Below are positions 7,746-14,455 of a stretch of 19,885 nt of DNA, in pieces; position 1 is the stretch's first letter; each line of letters starts with the position of its first letter. Both the position numbers and the translations under genes were made by a program. The notes beneath the pieces were generated by a model, which worked only from the letters and a program-made list of their open reading frames with translations, was not told the origin of the DNA and ran no database searches. Source of the stretch: an uncultured Comamonadaceae bacterium (GTDB taxonomy: Bacteria; Pseudomonadota; Gammaproteobacteria; Burkholderiales; Burkholderiaceae); contig CAMLQP010000025.1 of NCBI GenBank assembly GCA_946482115.1, positions 1-19,885 on the forward strand, in the 5' to 3' direction.

Positions 7746-7796
7746 GCTGAAACAAATGAAACACGCCCGGGGCCGGTGCTGAAACGGCGCTGAAAC
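7746..7796 (+). promoter_or_regulatory. Three GCTGAAAC direct repeats upstream of the globin gene
   Basis: Identical octamers GCTGAAAC lie at 7746-7753, 7778-7785 and 7789-7796. The last two are exactly 11 bases apart, about one helix turn. They lie 44-94 bases before the globin start, in the expected promoter zone. They could be operator half-sites. No regulator family is recognised, and chance similarity is possible. Confidence 0.35.
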
Positions 7797-7839
7797 CGGG
7801 CCTGGTGACACTGCCTCCATCCCAACCCCGGAGGCCACC

Positions 7840-8274
7840 ATGCACCCTGACACCATCGCCCGCGTCCAGCAGAGCTGGGCCCTTGTCCAGCCCATCGCGC
7901 CGCAGGCGGCCGATCTTTTCTATCAGAACCTGTTCGAGGCCCATCCCGGGCTGCGGCGGCTGTTCCGCTCGGACATGCAGACCCAGGGTGCCAAGCTCAT
8001 GCGCATGATCGGCGTCGCCGTGGGCAAGCTCGGCGACCTCGACCACCTGATCCCCGTGCTCGCGTCGCTGGGCCAGGCCCATGCGGGCTACGGCGTGGTG
8101 CCAGCGCACTACGACATGGTGGGCAACGCCTTGCTGAAGACGCTTTCGCAGGGCCTGGGCGAGGCCTTCACCCCGGAGGTCGAACGCGCGTGGGCCGAGG
8201 TCTACGGCGTGGTCGCCCACACCATGTGCGAGGCCCAGAGCCGGGTCCACACCGAGGCCGAGGTGCCGGCCTGA
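7840..8274 (+). CDS. Single-domain bacterial globin (Vitreoscilla/flavohemoglobin-like)
   Basis: This 144-residue globin has no reductase domain. Key heme-pocket positions are visible: Y28 (B10) in LFYQNLF, F42 (CD1), Q49 near the distal site, and proximal H81 in QAHAGYGVVPAHYDMVG. Y91 and E120 (WAEVYG) match the Tyr-Glu pair that supports the proximal His in Vitreoscilla hemoglobin and Hmp. It likely binds O2 or NO, aiding respiration at low oxygen or NO detoxification; which is not decidable. A ribosome site CGGAGG lies at 7829-7834. The gene is monocistronic, with its stop four bases from the convergent kinase-like gene. Three GCTGAAAC repeats precede it. Confidence 0.9.
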   Translation: MHPDTIARVQQSWALVQPIAPQAADLFYQNLFEAHPGLRRLFRSDMQTQGAKLMRMIGVAVGKLGDLDHLIPVLASLGQAHAGYGVVPAHYDMVGNALLKTLSQGLGEAFTPEVERAWAEVYGVVAHTMCEAQSRVHTEAEVPA

Positions 8275-8278
8275 CGGT

Positions 8279-8878
8279 TCAGCCGCGCGCAAACCGCAGC
8301 GCCAGCCCGTCCTCGCGAACCTCCAGGGTCGCGTTTGCCGCCAGCGTGCGCAGCGCGGCCAGGTCGGCTTCGGCAAAACGCAGCGGTGGCCCGGTCACGG
8401 ACACCTCGGCGCTGCCGGGGCCGGCCTTCACCACCAGCCGCAGGCCAGCCGGTGCCAGGGCCCGCGCCTCGCGCTGCACCAGGTGCAGCAGGGCCAGCAG
8501 GGGCCGCAGCACGGCGCCTTCGTCGGCCACCGTCCAGGGGGCCTCGGGGTCGGGTTGCAGCTCCAGCGCCAGGCCGGCACTGCGCAGCGTGTAGGCCAGC
8601 ACGGCGGCCGCGGATTGCGCCTGCTCGTTGAAGCCCACCCGGCCCGCCTGCAGGGGCCGGGTCCGCACCAGGCCGACCAGCGCCCCGGCTGCGCGGTGGG
8701 TGTGCGCCGCGGCCTCGCGGATCACGCGCACGTCCTCGGCCAGCGCGGATTCGGCGGCCAAGTCTTCCGCCAGCAGTTCGGCCCGCCCCATCAGGATGGC
8801 GAGCTGGTTGTTCAGCTCGTGCGCCACGCTGGCGATCACGCCTTCGAGCAGCGCGGGCGGTTCAGGGCGTGAAGACAT
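8279..8878 (-). CDS. Short degenerate histidine kinase / histidine-phosphotransfer-like protein
   Basis: This soluble 199-residue protein has a HisKA-type dimerization helix pair. The H-box is ASVAHELNNQLAILMGRAELL (H20 the likely phosphate acceptor), with a second helix to about residue 70. The C-terminal part (about 85-199) resembles a shrunken HATPase domain, but no N-box Asn, DxGxG or GxGLGL ATP motif is visible. It therefore probably cannot autophosphorylate. It may be a ChpT-like phosphotransfer protein, a phosphatase, or a pseudokinase partner of the response regulator, whose 3' end it overlaps by 17 bases. No sensor or membrane domain is present. A very divergent kinase is the alternative. 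Confidence 0.72.
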   Translation of the reverse strand: MSSRPEPPALLEGVIASVAHELNNQLAILMGRAELLAEDLAAESALAEDVRVIREAAAHTHRAAGALVGLVRTRPLQAGRVGFNEQAQSAAAVLAYTLRSAGLALELQPDPEAPWTVADEGAVLRPLLALLHLVQREARALAPAGLRLVVKAGPGSAEVSVTGPPLRFAEADLAALRTLAANATLEVREDGLALRFARG

Positions 8879-9590
8879 AGCCGACGTGGCGCACCGTCCG
8901 GATGAGCTTCGGACTGCCGGGGTTGGCCTCGAGCTTGCGGCGCAGGCGCATCACGCGCAGGTCGATGGAACGGTCGTAGACCTCCCAGCCCCGGCGGTGC
9001 GCGTGCTCCATGATCTGGTCGCGCGACAGCGGGCGACCGGGATGACGCGTGAACAGGACCAGCAGGTCGAACTCGGCCGCCGTCAGCGGCACCTCGGCGC
9101 CGGAGCCGTCGAGCAGGCGGCGCTGCCCGGGGTCGAGCACGAAACCCTGGAAACGCAGGCAGGCGCCGGGCACGTCAGGGCTGGCGGCGGGCTCGGGCGG
9201 GGGCGGGGGCGCCACCCGCTGGCTGCGCCTCAGCAGCGCCCTCACGCGCGCCAGCAGCTCCCGCAATTCGAAGGGTTTGGGCACGTAGTCGTCGGCCCCC
9301 AGCTCCAGCCCGACAACACGGTCGACGCTGTCGGCCAGGCTGGTCAGCATCAGGATGCCCATGGCGGGATAGGCCCCGCGCAGCCAGCTCGCGAGGGACA
9401 GGCCGTTCTCGCCCGGCATGTTCACGTCGAGCACCACCACGTCGGGCGGCCGCCGCGCCACCTGCTCGCGGGCCTGCGCGGCATCGGCCGCTTGCGTCAC
9501 CTCGAGGCCGTGGCGCCCCAGGTAGGTCGACAGCAGCGACCGCAACTGGGCTTCGTCATCCACCACCAGCACATGGCCGGTACCGCTCAC
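8862..9590 (-). CDS. OmpR/PhoB-family response regulator
   Basis: This 242-residue protein has a receiver domain (1-120) and a winged-helix DNA-binding domain (about 145-240). The acidic pocket is DD at 11-12, the phospho-acceptor is D55 (VVVLDVNMPGENGL), the switch residue is T83, and the Lys is K105 (PKPFELRELL). The effector domain shows the C-terminal hairpin RTVRHVGYVF. The start is GTG at 9590, overlapping the diguanylate cyclase stop (GTGA), so translation is coupled. The linker is Pro/Ala-rich. The phosphate donor is not obvious, since the partner encoded downstream appears catalytically degenerate. Its target genes cannot be inferred. Confidence 0.92.
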   Translation of the reverse strand: MSGTGHVLVVDDEAQLRSLLSTYLGRHGLEVTQAADAAQAREQVARRPPDVVVLDVNMPGENGLSLASWLRGAYPAMGILMLTSLADSVDRVVGLELGADDYVPKPFELRELLARVRALLRRSQRVAPPPPPEPAASPDVPGACLRFQGFVLDPGQRRLLDGSGAEVPLTAAEFDLLVLFTRHPGRPLSRDQIMEHAHRRGWEVYDRSIDLRVMRLRRKLEANPGSPKLIRTVRHVGYVFTP

Positions 9591-10786
9591 TTGCCGGCTC
9601 CGGCAGCCGCGACGCCCATGGGGGACAGCACCGCCGGTGCCAGCTGCACCCGGTTGCGGCCGCCTGACTTGGCCTGGTAGAGCGCCTGGTCCGCCTGGTG
9701 GATCAGGCTGTCGCAGTGTCCGTGGCGCCGGGGGTCGAACTGGGCCACGCCTATGCTGACCGACACCGATGCCTGCTGCTCGCCCTCCACCTCGAAGACG
9801 GTCTCGTGAACGGCGGCGCGCAGGCGCTCGGCGATCTGGCCGGCGGCTTCCAGCGTGGAATTCGGCAGGACGACCAGGAACTCCTCGCCGCCCAGGCGTC
9901 CGGCCAGGTCCTGCTCGCGCAGACGGGGCCGGATCGCATCCGCGAGGCCGCGCAGCACCTGGTCGCCCGCGAGATGGCCCAGCGCGTCGTTGAGCCGCTT
10001 GAAGTGGTCGACATCCAGCATCAGCACCGACAGCGGCCGCGAGGAGCGGCGCGCGGCGGCGATCTGCTGCTGCAGGCTCTCGAGGATGGCCCGCCGGTTG
10101 TGCAGCCGGGTGAGTTCATCGCGCATGGCGAGCTCGACGTTGAGCGAATCCGCGCGTTCCTTGTTCATGATGACGAAGCCGACCGTCATCAGGATCACGC
10201 TCACCATGCCCAGGGTGTGCGTGGCGGTCTGCAGCGGACTGGACTCGCCAACGGCCACGCTCTGGTCCACGCCCAGGACCACGCCCACCAGCCGCGACAG
10301 GAACAGCCCGATCAGCAGCACCAGGGCCAGCATGATCAGGTACTTGCCCCGCCCGACCGTGACCGCGTGGCGCTGCAGCACCACCGTGATCAGCGCCATC
10401 GACTGGCCGCCCAGCATCAGGGCCATGGTGGCCAGGTTCAGCGGCATGCTGTCGGACAGCCCCAGCACCAGCGCCACCACGCCGACCGGCGTCCACAGCA
10501 GGCCGGTGGCCGCGCGCCGCTGCTGGAACGTGAGCACGGCCTGGGTGAACGAGGCGATGGCGCCCGACAGCGCGGCGTTGGCCAGCACCACCGTCAACCA
10601 GGGGCTGACGTCCCCCCGGGCGATGAACAGCGCGTAGGTCAGTGCGTAAAGGGCCAGGCCCAGGGCCCACAGCGGCATGCCCTCGCGCTGCAGGGAGCGC
10701 AGGTCGGCCAGGGTCGCCACGGAAACCGCCAGGGCGAGGCTGACGGCGATCACCATCAGGTACATCGTCAGGGTGTGGGCGATCAT
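9587..10786 (-). CDS. Membrane-bound diguanylate cyclase (GGDEF)
   Basis: This 399-residue protein should synthesise cyclic di-GMP. The N-terminal half (about 5-207) holds six or seven hydrophobic helices with short loops, a membrane sensory module without a recognised domain name. The GGDEF domain (about 218-385) has the metal site LDVDHFKRLND (D258) and the active loop GGEEF (299-303). An intact inhibitory I-site RxxD (R290-D293) lies exactly five residues before it, so it is predicted active and product-inhibited. It is the first gene of a three-gene operon, overlapping the response regulator by four bases. A possible AT-rich promoter precedes it at 10809-10838. Confidence 0.92.
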   Translation of the reverse strand: MIAHTLTMYLMVIAVSLALAVSVATLADLRSLQREGMPLWALGLALYALTYALFIARGDVSPWLTVVLANAALSGAIASFTQAVLTFQQRRAATGLLWTPVGVVALVLGLSDSMPLNLATMALMLGGQSMALITVVLQRHAVTVGRGKYLIMLALVLLIGLFLSRLVGVVLGVDQSVAVGESSPLQTATHTLGMVSVILMTVGFVIMNKERADSLNVELAMRDELTRLHNRRAILESLQQQIAAARRSSRPLSVLMLDVDHFKRLNDALGHLAGDQVLRGLADAIRPRLREQDLAGRLGGEEFLVVLPNSTLEAAGQIAERLRAAVHETVFEVEGEQQASVSVSIGVAQFDPRRHGHCDSLIHQADQALYQAKSGGRNRVQLAPAVLSPMGVAAAGAGK

Positions 10787-10808
10787 CCGGTGGTTCTTGG
10801 GTTGGAGG

Positions 10809-10838
10809 GGTTTAGCGTCAAATGTAATAAAAGTTCAA
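10809..10838 (-). promoter_or_regulatory. Possible sigma70-type promoter for the diguanylate cyclase operon
   Basis: On the minus strand TTGAAC (10833-10838) and TAAACC (10809-10814) are separated by 18 bases in an AT-rich patch that stands out from the GC-rich surroundings. The spacing is acceptable but the -10 match is poor. It sits about 23 bases before the start codon. Confidence 0.3.
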
Positions 10839-10859
10839 GTCCGGCGTAAGCCACGGATC

Positions 10860-11090
10860 TCAAGGCGGCAACAGGGCCACCGCGATGGCGCCGAACGGGC
10901 ACCGCCGCTCGCACAGGCGGCAGCCGGTGCAGCGGGCGGCATCGTCCAGCACCGACCGCTTGCTCCAGCCCTCGCGCCGCAGGCTCAGCAGGTCCAGCGG
11001 ACAGGCCGCGACGCACCAGCCGCAGCCGGTGCAGCGGCCGGGGTCTATGCGCAGGTCCACGCGGACCGGGACGGGAGGGAGCGGGTTCAT
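10860..11090 (-). CDS. Small 2[4Fe-4S] ferredoxin-type protein
   Basis: This 76-residue protein contains two CxxCxxCxxxCP motifs, CTGCGWCVAACP (about 20-31) and CTGCRLCERRCP (about 54-65), the pattern of a bacterial 2[4Fe-4S] ferredoxin. It probably transfers single electrons in the cytoplasm; no redox partner is encoded beside it. The start ATG at 11090 lacks a clear ribosome site. It lies 34 bases after the small membrane protein gene, in the same direction as the TRAP genes, so it may be the last gene of that operon. The 73-base gap to the diguanylate cyclase gene holds no strong terminator. Confidence 0.85.
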   Translation of the reverse strand: MNPLPPVPVRVDLRIDPGRCTGCGWCVAACPLDLLSLRREGWSKRSVLDDAARCTGCRLCERRCPFGAIAVALLPP

Positions 11091-11124
11091 GGCGCGGTTG
11101 GCGCCATGCTACGCGACGGACGGG

Positions 11125-11565
11125 TCAGGCGGTGGGCCCGAGGCGGACCAGGACATCGACACGCTCGCGCAACTCCGGGTCCGCGACGTGGAAAGTGACG
11201 GTGCCGCGCCCTTTCACGCGCACCACCAGCCGCGGGGCCACCACGGCGTCCAGCAGGCGCCAGCGCAGCCACTTGACCTGCACGATGTCGGCCAGCGCAA
11301 CTTCGGTGTGCAGGAGCCAGCCCTCACGCAGGTGGGTGCGCGACAGGCAGGTGCGGCTGAACAGGATGGACAGGTAGCCGCCCGCCACCAGCAGCGCAGC
11401 CGCCCCCAGGAAAAGGCGCCCGCCGGCGGGCATGTCGCCGAACGGCAGATCGTCGAGCGCGAGCCCGAAACCCGTCACCAGCGCCAGCATCAGCAGTGAT
11501 GCCAGCACCTGGATCGAACGGGGGTACGAAGCGCCTCCGACGACGGCCTGCATCTCGGCGGTCAC
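11125..11565 (-). CDS. Small membrane protein of unknown function with possible PH-like domain
   Basis: The 146-residue product has two predicted transmembrane helices (about 18-38 and 50-67). A soluble C-terminal part of mainly predicted strands follows (TCLSRTHLREGWLLHTEV, then RLVVRVKGRGTVTFHVADP). This layout resembles bacterial PH-like (YdbS/DUF304-type) membrane proteins, but I cannot assign a family firmly. The start is GTG at 11565, overlapping the dctM stop as GTGA, which implies translational coupling with the TRAP permease. An in-frame ATG at 11553 is an alternative. Its function in the TRAP context is unknown. Confidence 0.65.
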   Translation of the reverse strand: MTAEMQAVVGGASYPRSIQVLASLLMLALVTGFGLALDDLPFGDMPAGGRLFLGAAALLVAGGYLSILFSRTCLSRTHLREGWLLHTEVALADIVQVKWLRWRLLDAVVAPRLVVRVKGRGTVTFHVADPELRERVDVLVRLGPTA

Positions 11566-13100
11566 GGCTTCTTCGCCTCTTCGCCGGCAGACGCCTCGGG
11601 CACGGGCGCCTGGGGCTCTTCTTCCTTGCCGTCGGCTCCTTCGTTCTTGAAGAGTTCGGCGGTGTCGGTGGAAACAGCCTCTTCCTGCTCCACCGCCGGC
11701 ATCTCGACCTTGTCCAGGTCAACCACCACCGGCTTGTCGAGGAACACGGTGACGGTCTGCGGCACGAAGATCACGATGGCGACCAGCAGCAGCTGCAGCA
11801 CCACGAACGGGATCGCGCCCATGTAGATGTCACGCGACAGCACCTTGCTTGGCAGGGCACCGTTCTTGAACAGCGAGTCCGAGATGCCGCGCAGGTAGAA
11901 CAGCGCGAAGCCGAACGGCGGGTGCATGAAGCTGGTCTGCATGTTCACGCACAGCAGCACGCCGAACCAGATCAGGTCGATGCCCATCTTGTCGGCCACC
12001 GGCCCCAGCATCGGCAGGATGATGAAGGCGATCTCGAAGAAGTCGAGGAAGAAGGCCAGGAAGAAGATGAAGATGTTGACGACGATCAGGAAGCCGGTCT
12101 GGCCACCAGGCAGATCGCCCAGCAGGTGCTCGATCCACAGCCCGCCGTCCACACCCTGGAACACCAGCGAGAACACCCGCGAGCCGATCAGGATGAACAC
12201 CACCATGGCGGTGATGCGCATGGTGCCGGTCATGGCCTCGCGCACCAGGGGCCAGGTCAGGCGCCTGTGCATGGCCGCCAGGATGAACGCACCCACCGCG
12301 CCCATGGCGCCGGCCTCGGTCGGGGTGCAGATGGCGTGCGTGACGCCCGGAATGCCGCCCATGCTGCCCAGCACCGCGAAGATCAGCACCGCCGACGGGA
12401 CGATGCCGCGCAGGCATTTCTTCCAGAGTTCCCAGCCGCGCAGCGAGATTTCCTCGCGCGGGATGCCCGGCAGCGCCGCGGGGCGCATGCGCGTGAGGAT
12501 GAAGGTGTAGGCCAGGAAGATCAGCACCTGCAGCATGGACGGGCCCCAGGCGCCCTTGTACATGTCACCGACCGAGCGGCCGAGCTGGTCGGCCATCACC
12601 ACCAGCACCAGCGACGGCGGCACCAGCTGCGTGATGGTGCCCGAGGCCGCCAGCACGCCGGTGGCATAGCGCATGTCGTAGTTGTAGCGCATCATCACCG
12701 GCAGCGAGATCATGGCCATGGCGATCACCTGCCCGGCCACGGTGCCCGTGATGGCACCCAGGATGAAACCCACCACGATGACGGAATAGCCCAGGCCGCC
12801 GCGCGCGGGGCCGAACAGCTGGCCCATGGAATCGAGCAGGTCCTCGGCCAGCCCGCATTTCTCGAGGATGGCCCCCATCAGCGTGAAGAACGGGATGGCC
12901 AGCAGCAGGTCGTTGGACAGGATGCCGAACAGGTTGAGCGGCAGGTTGCCCATGAACGTGGCGGGAAACCAGCCCATGTGGATGGCGTAGAAGCCACAGG
13001 CCAGGCCCAGGGCGCCCAGCGAGAAGGCCACCGGGAAGCCGATCAGCATCACCACGATCAGGCCCCCGAACATCAGGGGAGCGAAATTCTCGGCGGTCAT
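11562..13100 (-). CDS. dctM: TRAP transporter large permease subunit (DctM-like)
   Basis: This 512-residue multi-spanning membrane protein is the sodium-coupled transport subunit of a TRAP carrier, which takes up organic acids or related solutes delivered by a periplasmic binding protein. Conserved parts include PLNLFGILSNDLLLAIPFF and GTITQLVPPSLVLVV. The membrane part ends near residue 455. The last 57 residues are an acidic, Pro/Ala/Glu-rich cytoplasmic tail (KNEGADGKEEEPQAPVPEAS) that typical roughly 430-residue DctM proteins lack. The start overlaps the dctQ stop (ATGA). No binding protein gene is present in the window, so the substrate is unknown. Confidence 0.9.
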   Translation of the reverse strand: MTAENFAPLMFGGLIVVMLIGFPVAFSLGALGLACGFYAIHMGWFPATFMGNLPLNLFGILSNDLLLAIPFFTLMGAILEKCGLAEDLLDSMGQLFGPARGGLGYSVIVVGFILGAITGTVAGQVIAMAMISLPVMMRYNYDMRYATGVLAASGTITQLVPPSLVLVVMADQLGRSVGDMYKGAWGPSMLQVLIFLAYTFILTRMRPAALPGIPREEISLRGWELWKKCLRGIVPSAVLIFAVLGSMGGIPGVTHAICTPTEAGAMGAVGAFILAAMHRRLTWPLVREAMTGTMRITAMVVFILIGSRVFSLVFQGVDGGLWIEHLLGDLPGGQTGFLIVVNIFIFFLAFFLDFFEIAFIILPMLGPVADKMGIDLIWFGVLLCVNMQTSFMHPPFGFALFYLRGISDSLFKNGALPSKVLSRDIYMGAIPFVVLQLLLVAIVIFVPQTVTVFLDKPVVVDLDKVEMPAVEQEEAVSTDTAELFKNEGADGKEEEPQAPVPEASAGEEAKKP

Positions 13101-13636
13101 TGCAGGGGCCTCTCGTAGTGGGTGTCCATGTCATGCACGTGCATCAGCCAGCCGATGCGCTTGATGGCCTCGGACAGCGCCTGCAGCACCATCACGCCCA
13201 TGCCGAAGGGGATGGTCAGCATCGCGGGCCAGCGGATGAGGCCACCGGCGTTGCTCGACATCTCGCCGGTCACGACCATCTGTTTGAACACCGGCAGCGC
13301 CGACCAGCCGATGAAGCCGCACAGCGGGATCAGGAAGATGCAGATGCCCAGCAGGTCCACCACCACCTTCACGCGGGTGGGATAGATGCCATAGAAGATG
13401 TCCACGCGCACGTGCTCGTTGACCCGCAGCACCTGCGGCGCGCCCAGCATGACGCAGACGGCGAACAGGTACCACTGGATTTCCAGAAAGGCGTTGGAGC
13501 TGATGTCCAGCGAGTAGCGGACGACCGCGTTGCCCGCGCTCACGGCGCACGCGATCAGCACGGCCCACTTGGCGACGGATGCGAGGCGGTCGGTGCCCGC
13601 GTCGATCAGCCTGGCCAGGGCCAGCAGGGTCTTCAT
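13097..13636 (-). CDS. dctQ: TRAP transporter small permease subunit (DctQ-like)
   Basis: This 179-residue protein has about four transmembrane helices and the DctQ pattern: LEIQWYLFAVCVMLGAPQVL near residues 50-70, then NEHVRVDIFYG. DctQ forms the scaffold that pairs with DctM and receives the binding protein. The ATG at 13636 has a strong ribosome site, AAGGAGACC, just upstream. It is translationally coupled to dctM. The 105-base gap to kdpE upstream holds two 11-bp-spaced CGTA-type boxes, so this is probably a separate promoter rather than simple read-through from the kinase operon. Confidence 0.9.
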   Translation of the reverse strand: MKTLLALARLIDAGTDRLASVAKWAVLIACAVSAGNAVVRYSLDISSNAFLEIQWYLFAVCVMLGAPQVLRVNEHVRVDIFYGIYPTRVKVVVDLLGICIFLIPLCGFIGWSALPVFKQMVVTGEMSSNAGGLIRWPAMLTIPFGMGVMVLQALSEAIKRIGWLMHVHDMDTHYERPLQ

Positions 13637-13690
13637 CGTGAGGTCTCCTTCCCCGGCTTGGATGGGGGTGCGGAAGACTAAGCGGGCCGG

Positions 13691-13708
13691 CGTAAAGGCC
13701 GCGTATAA
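13691..13708 (-). promoter_or_regulatory. Candidate KdpE-type operator upstream of dctQM
   Basis: On the plus strand CGTAAAG (13691-13697) and CGTATAA (13702-13708) begin exactly 11 bases apart. Each differs by one base from the CGTAAAA box repeated three times upstream of the EIIA-kinase-regulator operon. On the transcribed strand it reads TTATACG-N4-CTTTACG. This resembles the T-rich KdpE target of E. coli, which has TTTATAC and TTTACA-like half-sites. It ends 55 bases before the dctQ start codon. Confidence 0.5.
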
Positions 13709-13741
13709 AAAGAGGAAGGTGCGAAAAATGCGCGGACGGGC

Positions 13742-14452
13742 TCAGCCGCCGCCCGGATCGAGCAGCAGCCGGTAGCCGACGCCGGTTTCGGTCAGCAGGA
13801 AAGCCGGCCGGCCCGGGTCTTCTTCCAGCTTCTGGCGCAGCTGGTGCACGTAGATTCGCAGGTAGTGCGCCTGCTCGGCATGGCCGGGTCCCCAGACTTC
13901 GCGCAGCAGCTGGCGCGTGGTGACGACGCGGCCGGCGTGGCGTGCCAGCACCTCCAGCAGCCGCCACTGGGTGGCCGTGAGCCGCACCGGCTGTCCCTCA
14001 CGCAGGACGGTGCGGGCTGCCAGGTCTACGGTCACGGCGCCCAGGCTCAGCCGCGTGTCCTCGGCGCTGGCGGCGGTCGCACCGGCGTGGCGCAGCGCCA
14101 CGCGGATGCGGGCGTGCAGTTCGGCCACGCCAAAGGGCTTGGTCACGTAGTCGTCCGCGCCGGCATCGAGCGCATCGACCTTCTGCGACTCCTGCGTTCG
14201 CGCCGAAAGCACCAGGATGGGGCGTCTGGTCCAGGAACGGATCTGCCGCACCAGCGTCACGCCATCGCCATCGGGCAGGCCGAGGTCCAGCAGGAACAGG
14301 TCGATGCGGCGGTTGCCGGCCAGCGTCAGGCCCTCGCGCATGGTGGCGGCCTCGTGCACGCCGTAACCTTCGGCCTCCAGTGTCATGCGCAGCAGGTCGC
14401 GGATCGACATTTCGTCGTCCACGACCAGCACCTGCAGGCGGGGGCGGTTCAT
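13742..14452 (-). CDS. kdpE: KdpE-type OmpR-family response regulator
   Basis: This 236-residue protein has a receiver domain (acidic pair D12-D13, phospho-acceptor D56 in LFLLDLGLPDGDG, K105 in VTKPFGVAEL) and a winged-helix domain (about 135-230). The DNA-binding part has the KdpE signature VWGPGHAEQAHYLRIYVHQLRQKLEEDP and the ending LLTETGVGYRLL. In E. coli KdpE activates the kdpFABC potassium pump, but no pump genes are seen here. It starts three bases after the KdpD-like kinase gene and is the last gene of that operon, with the TRAP genes downstream. The likely targets are the two CGTAAAA-type operator regions. Confidence 0.88.
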   Translation of the reverse strand: MNRPRLQVLVVDDEMSIRDLLRMTLEAEGYGVHEAATMREGLTLAGNRRIDLFLLDLGLPDGDGVTLVRQIRSWTRRPILVLSARTQESQKVDALDAGADDYVTKPFGVAELHARIRVALRHAGATAASAEDTRLSLGAVTVDLAARTVLREGQPVRLTATQWRLLEVLARHAGRVVTTRQLLREVWGPGHAEQAHYLRIYVHQLRQKLEEDPGRPAFLLTETGVGYRLLLDPGGG

Positions 14453-14455
14453 GGT

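Noticed and set aside
10644..10650. Single CGTAAAG box inside the diguanylate cyclase gene
   Set aside because: It is a lone half-site within coding sequence without an 11-bp partner, so it is not counted with the operator family.
11496..13118. Plus-strand open frame of 540 codons opposite dctM
   Set aside because: The translation is extremely His/Gln/Asp-rich with no domain or membrane logic, while the minus strand encodes a well-formed TRAP permease.
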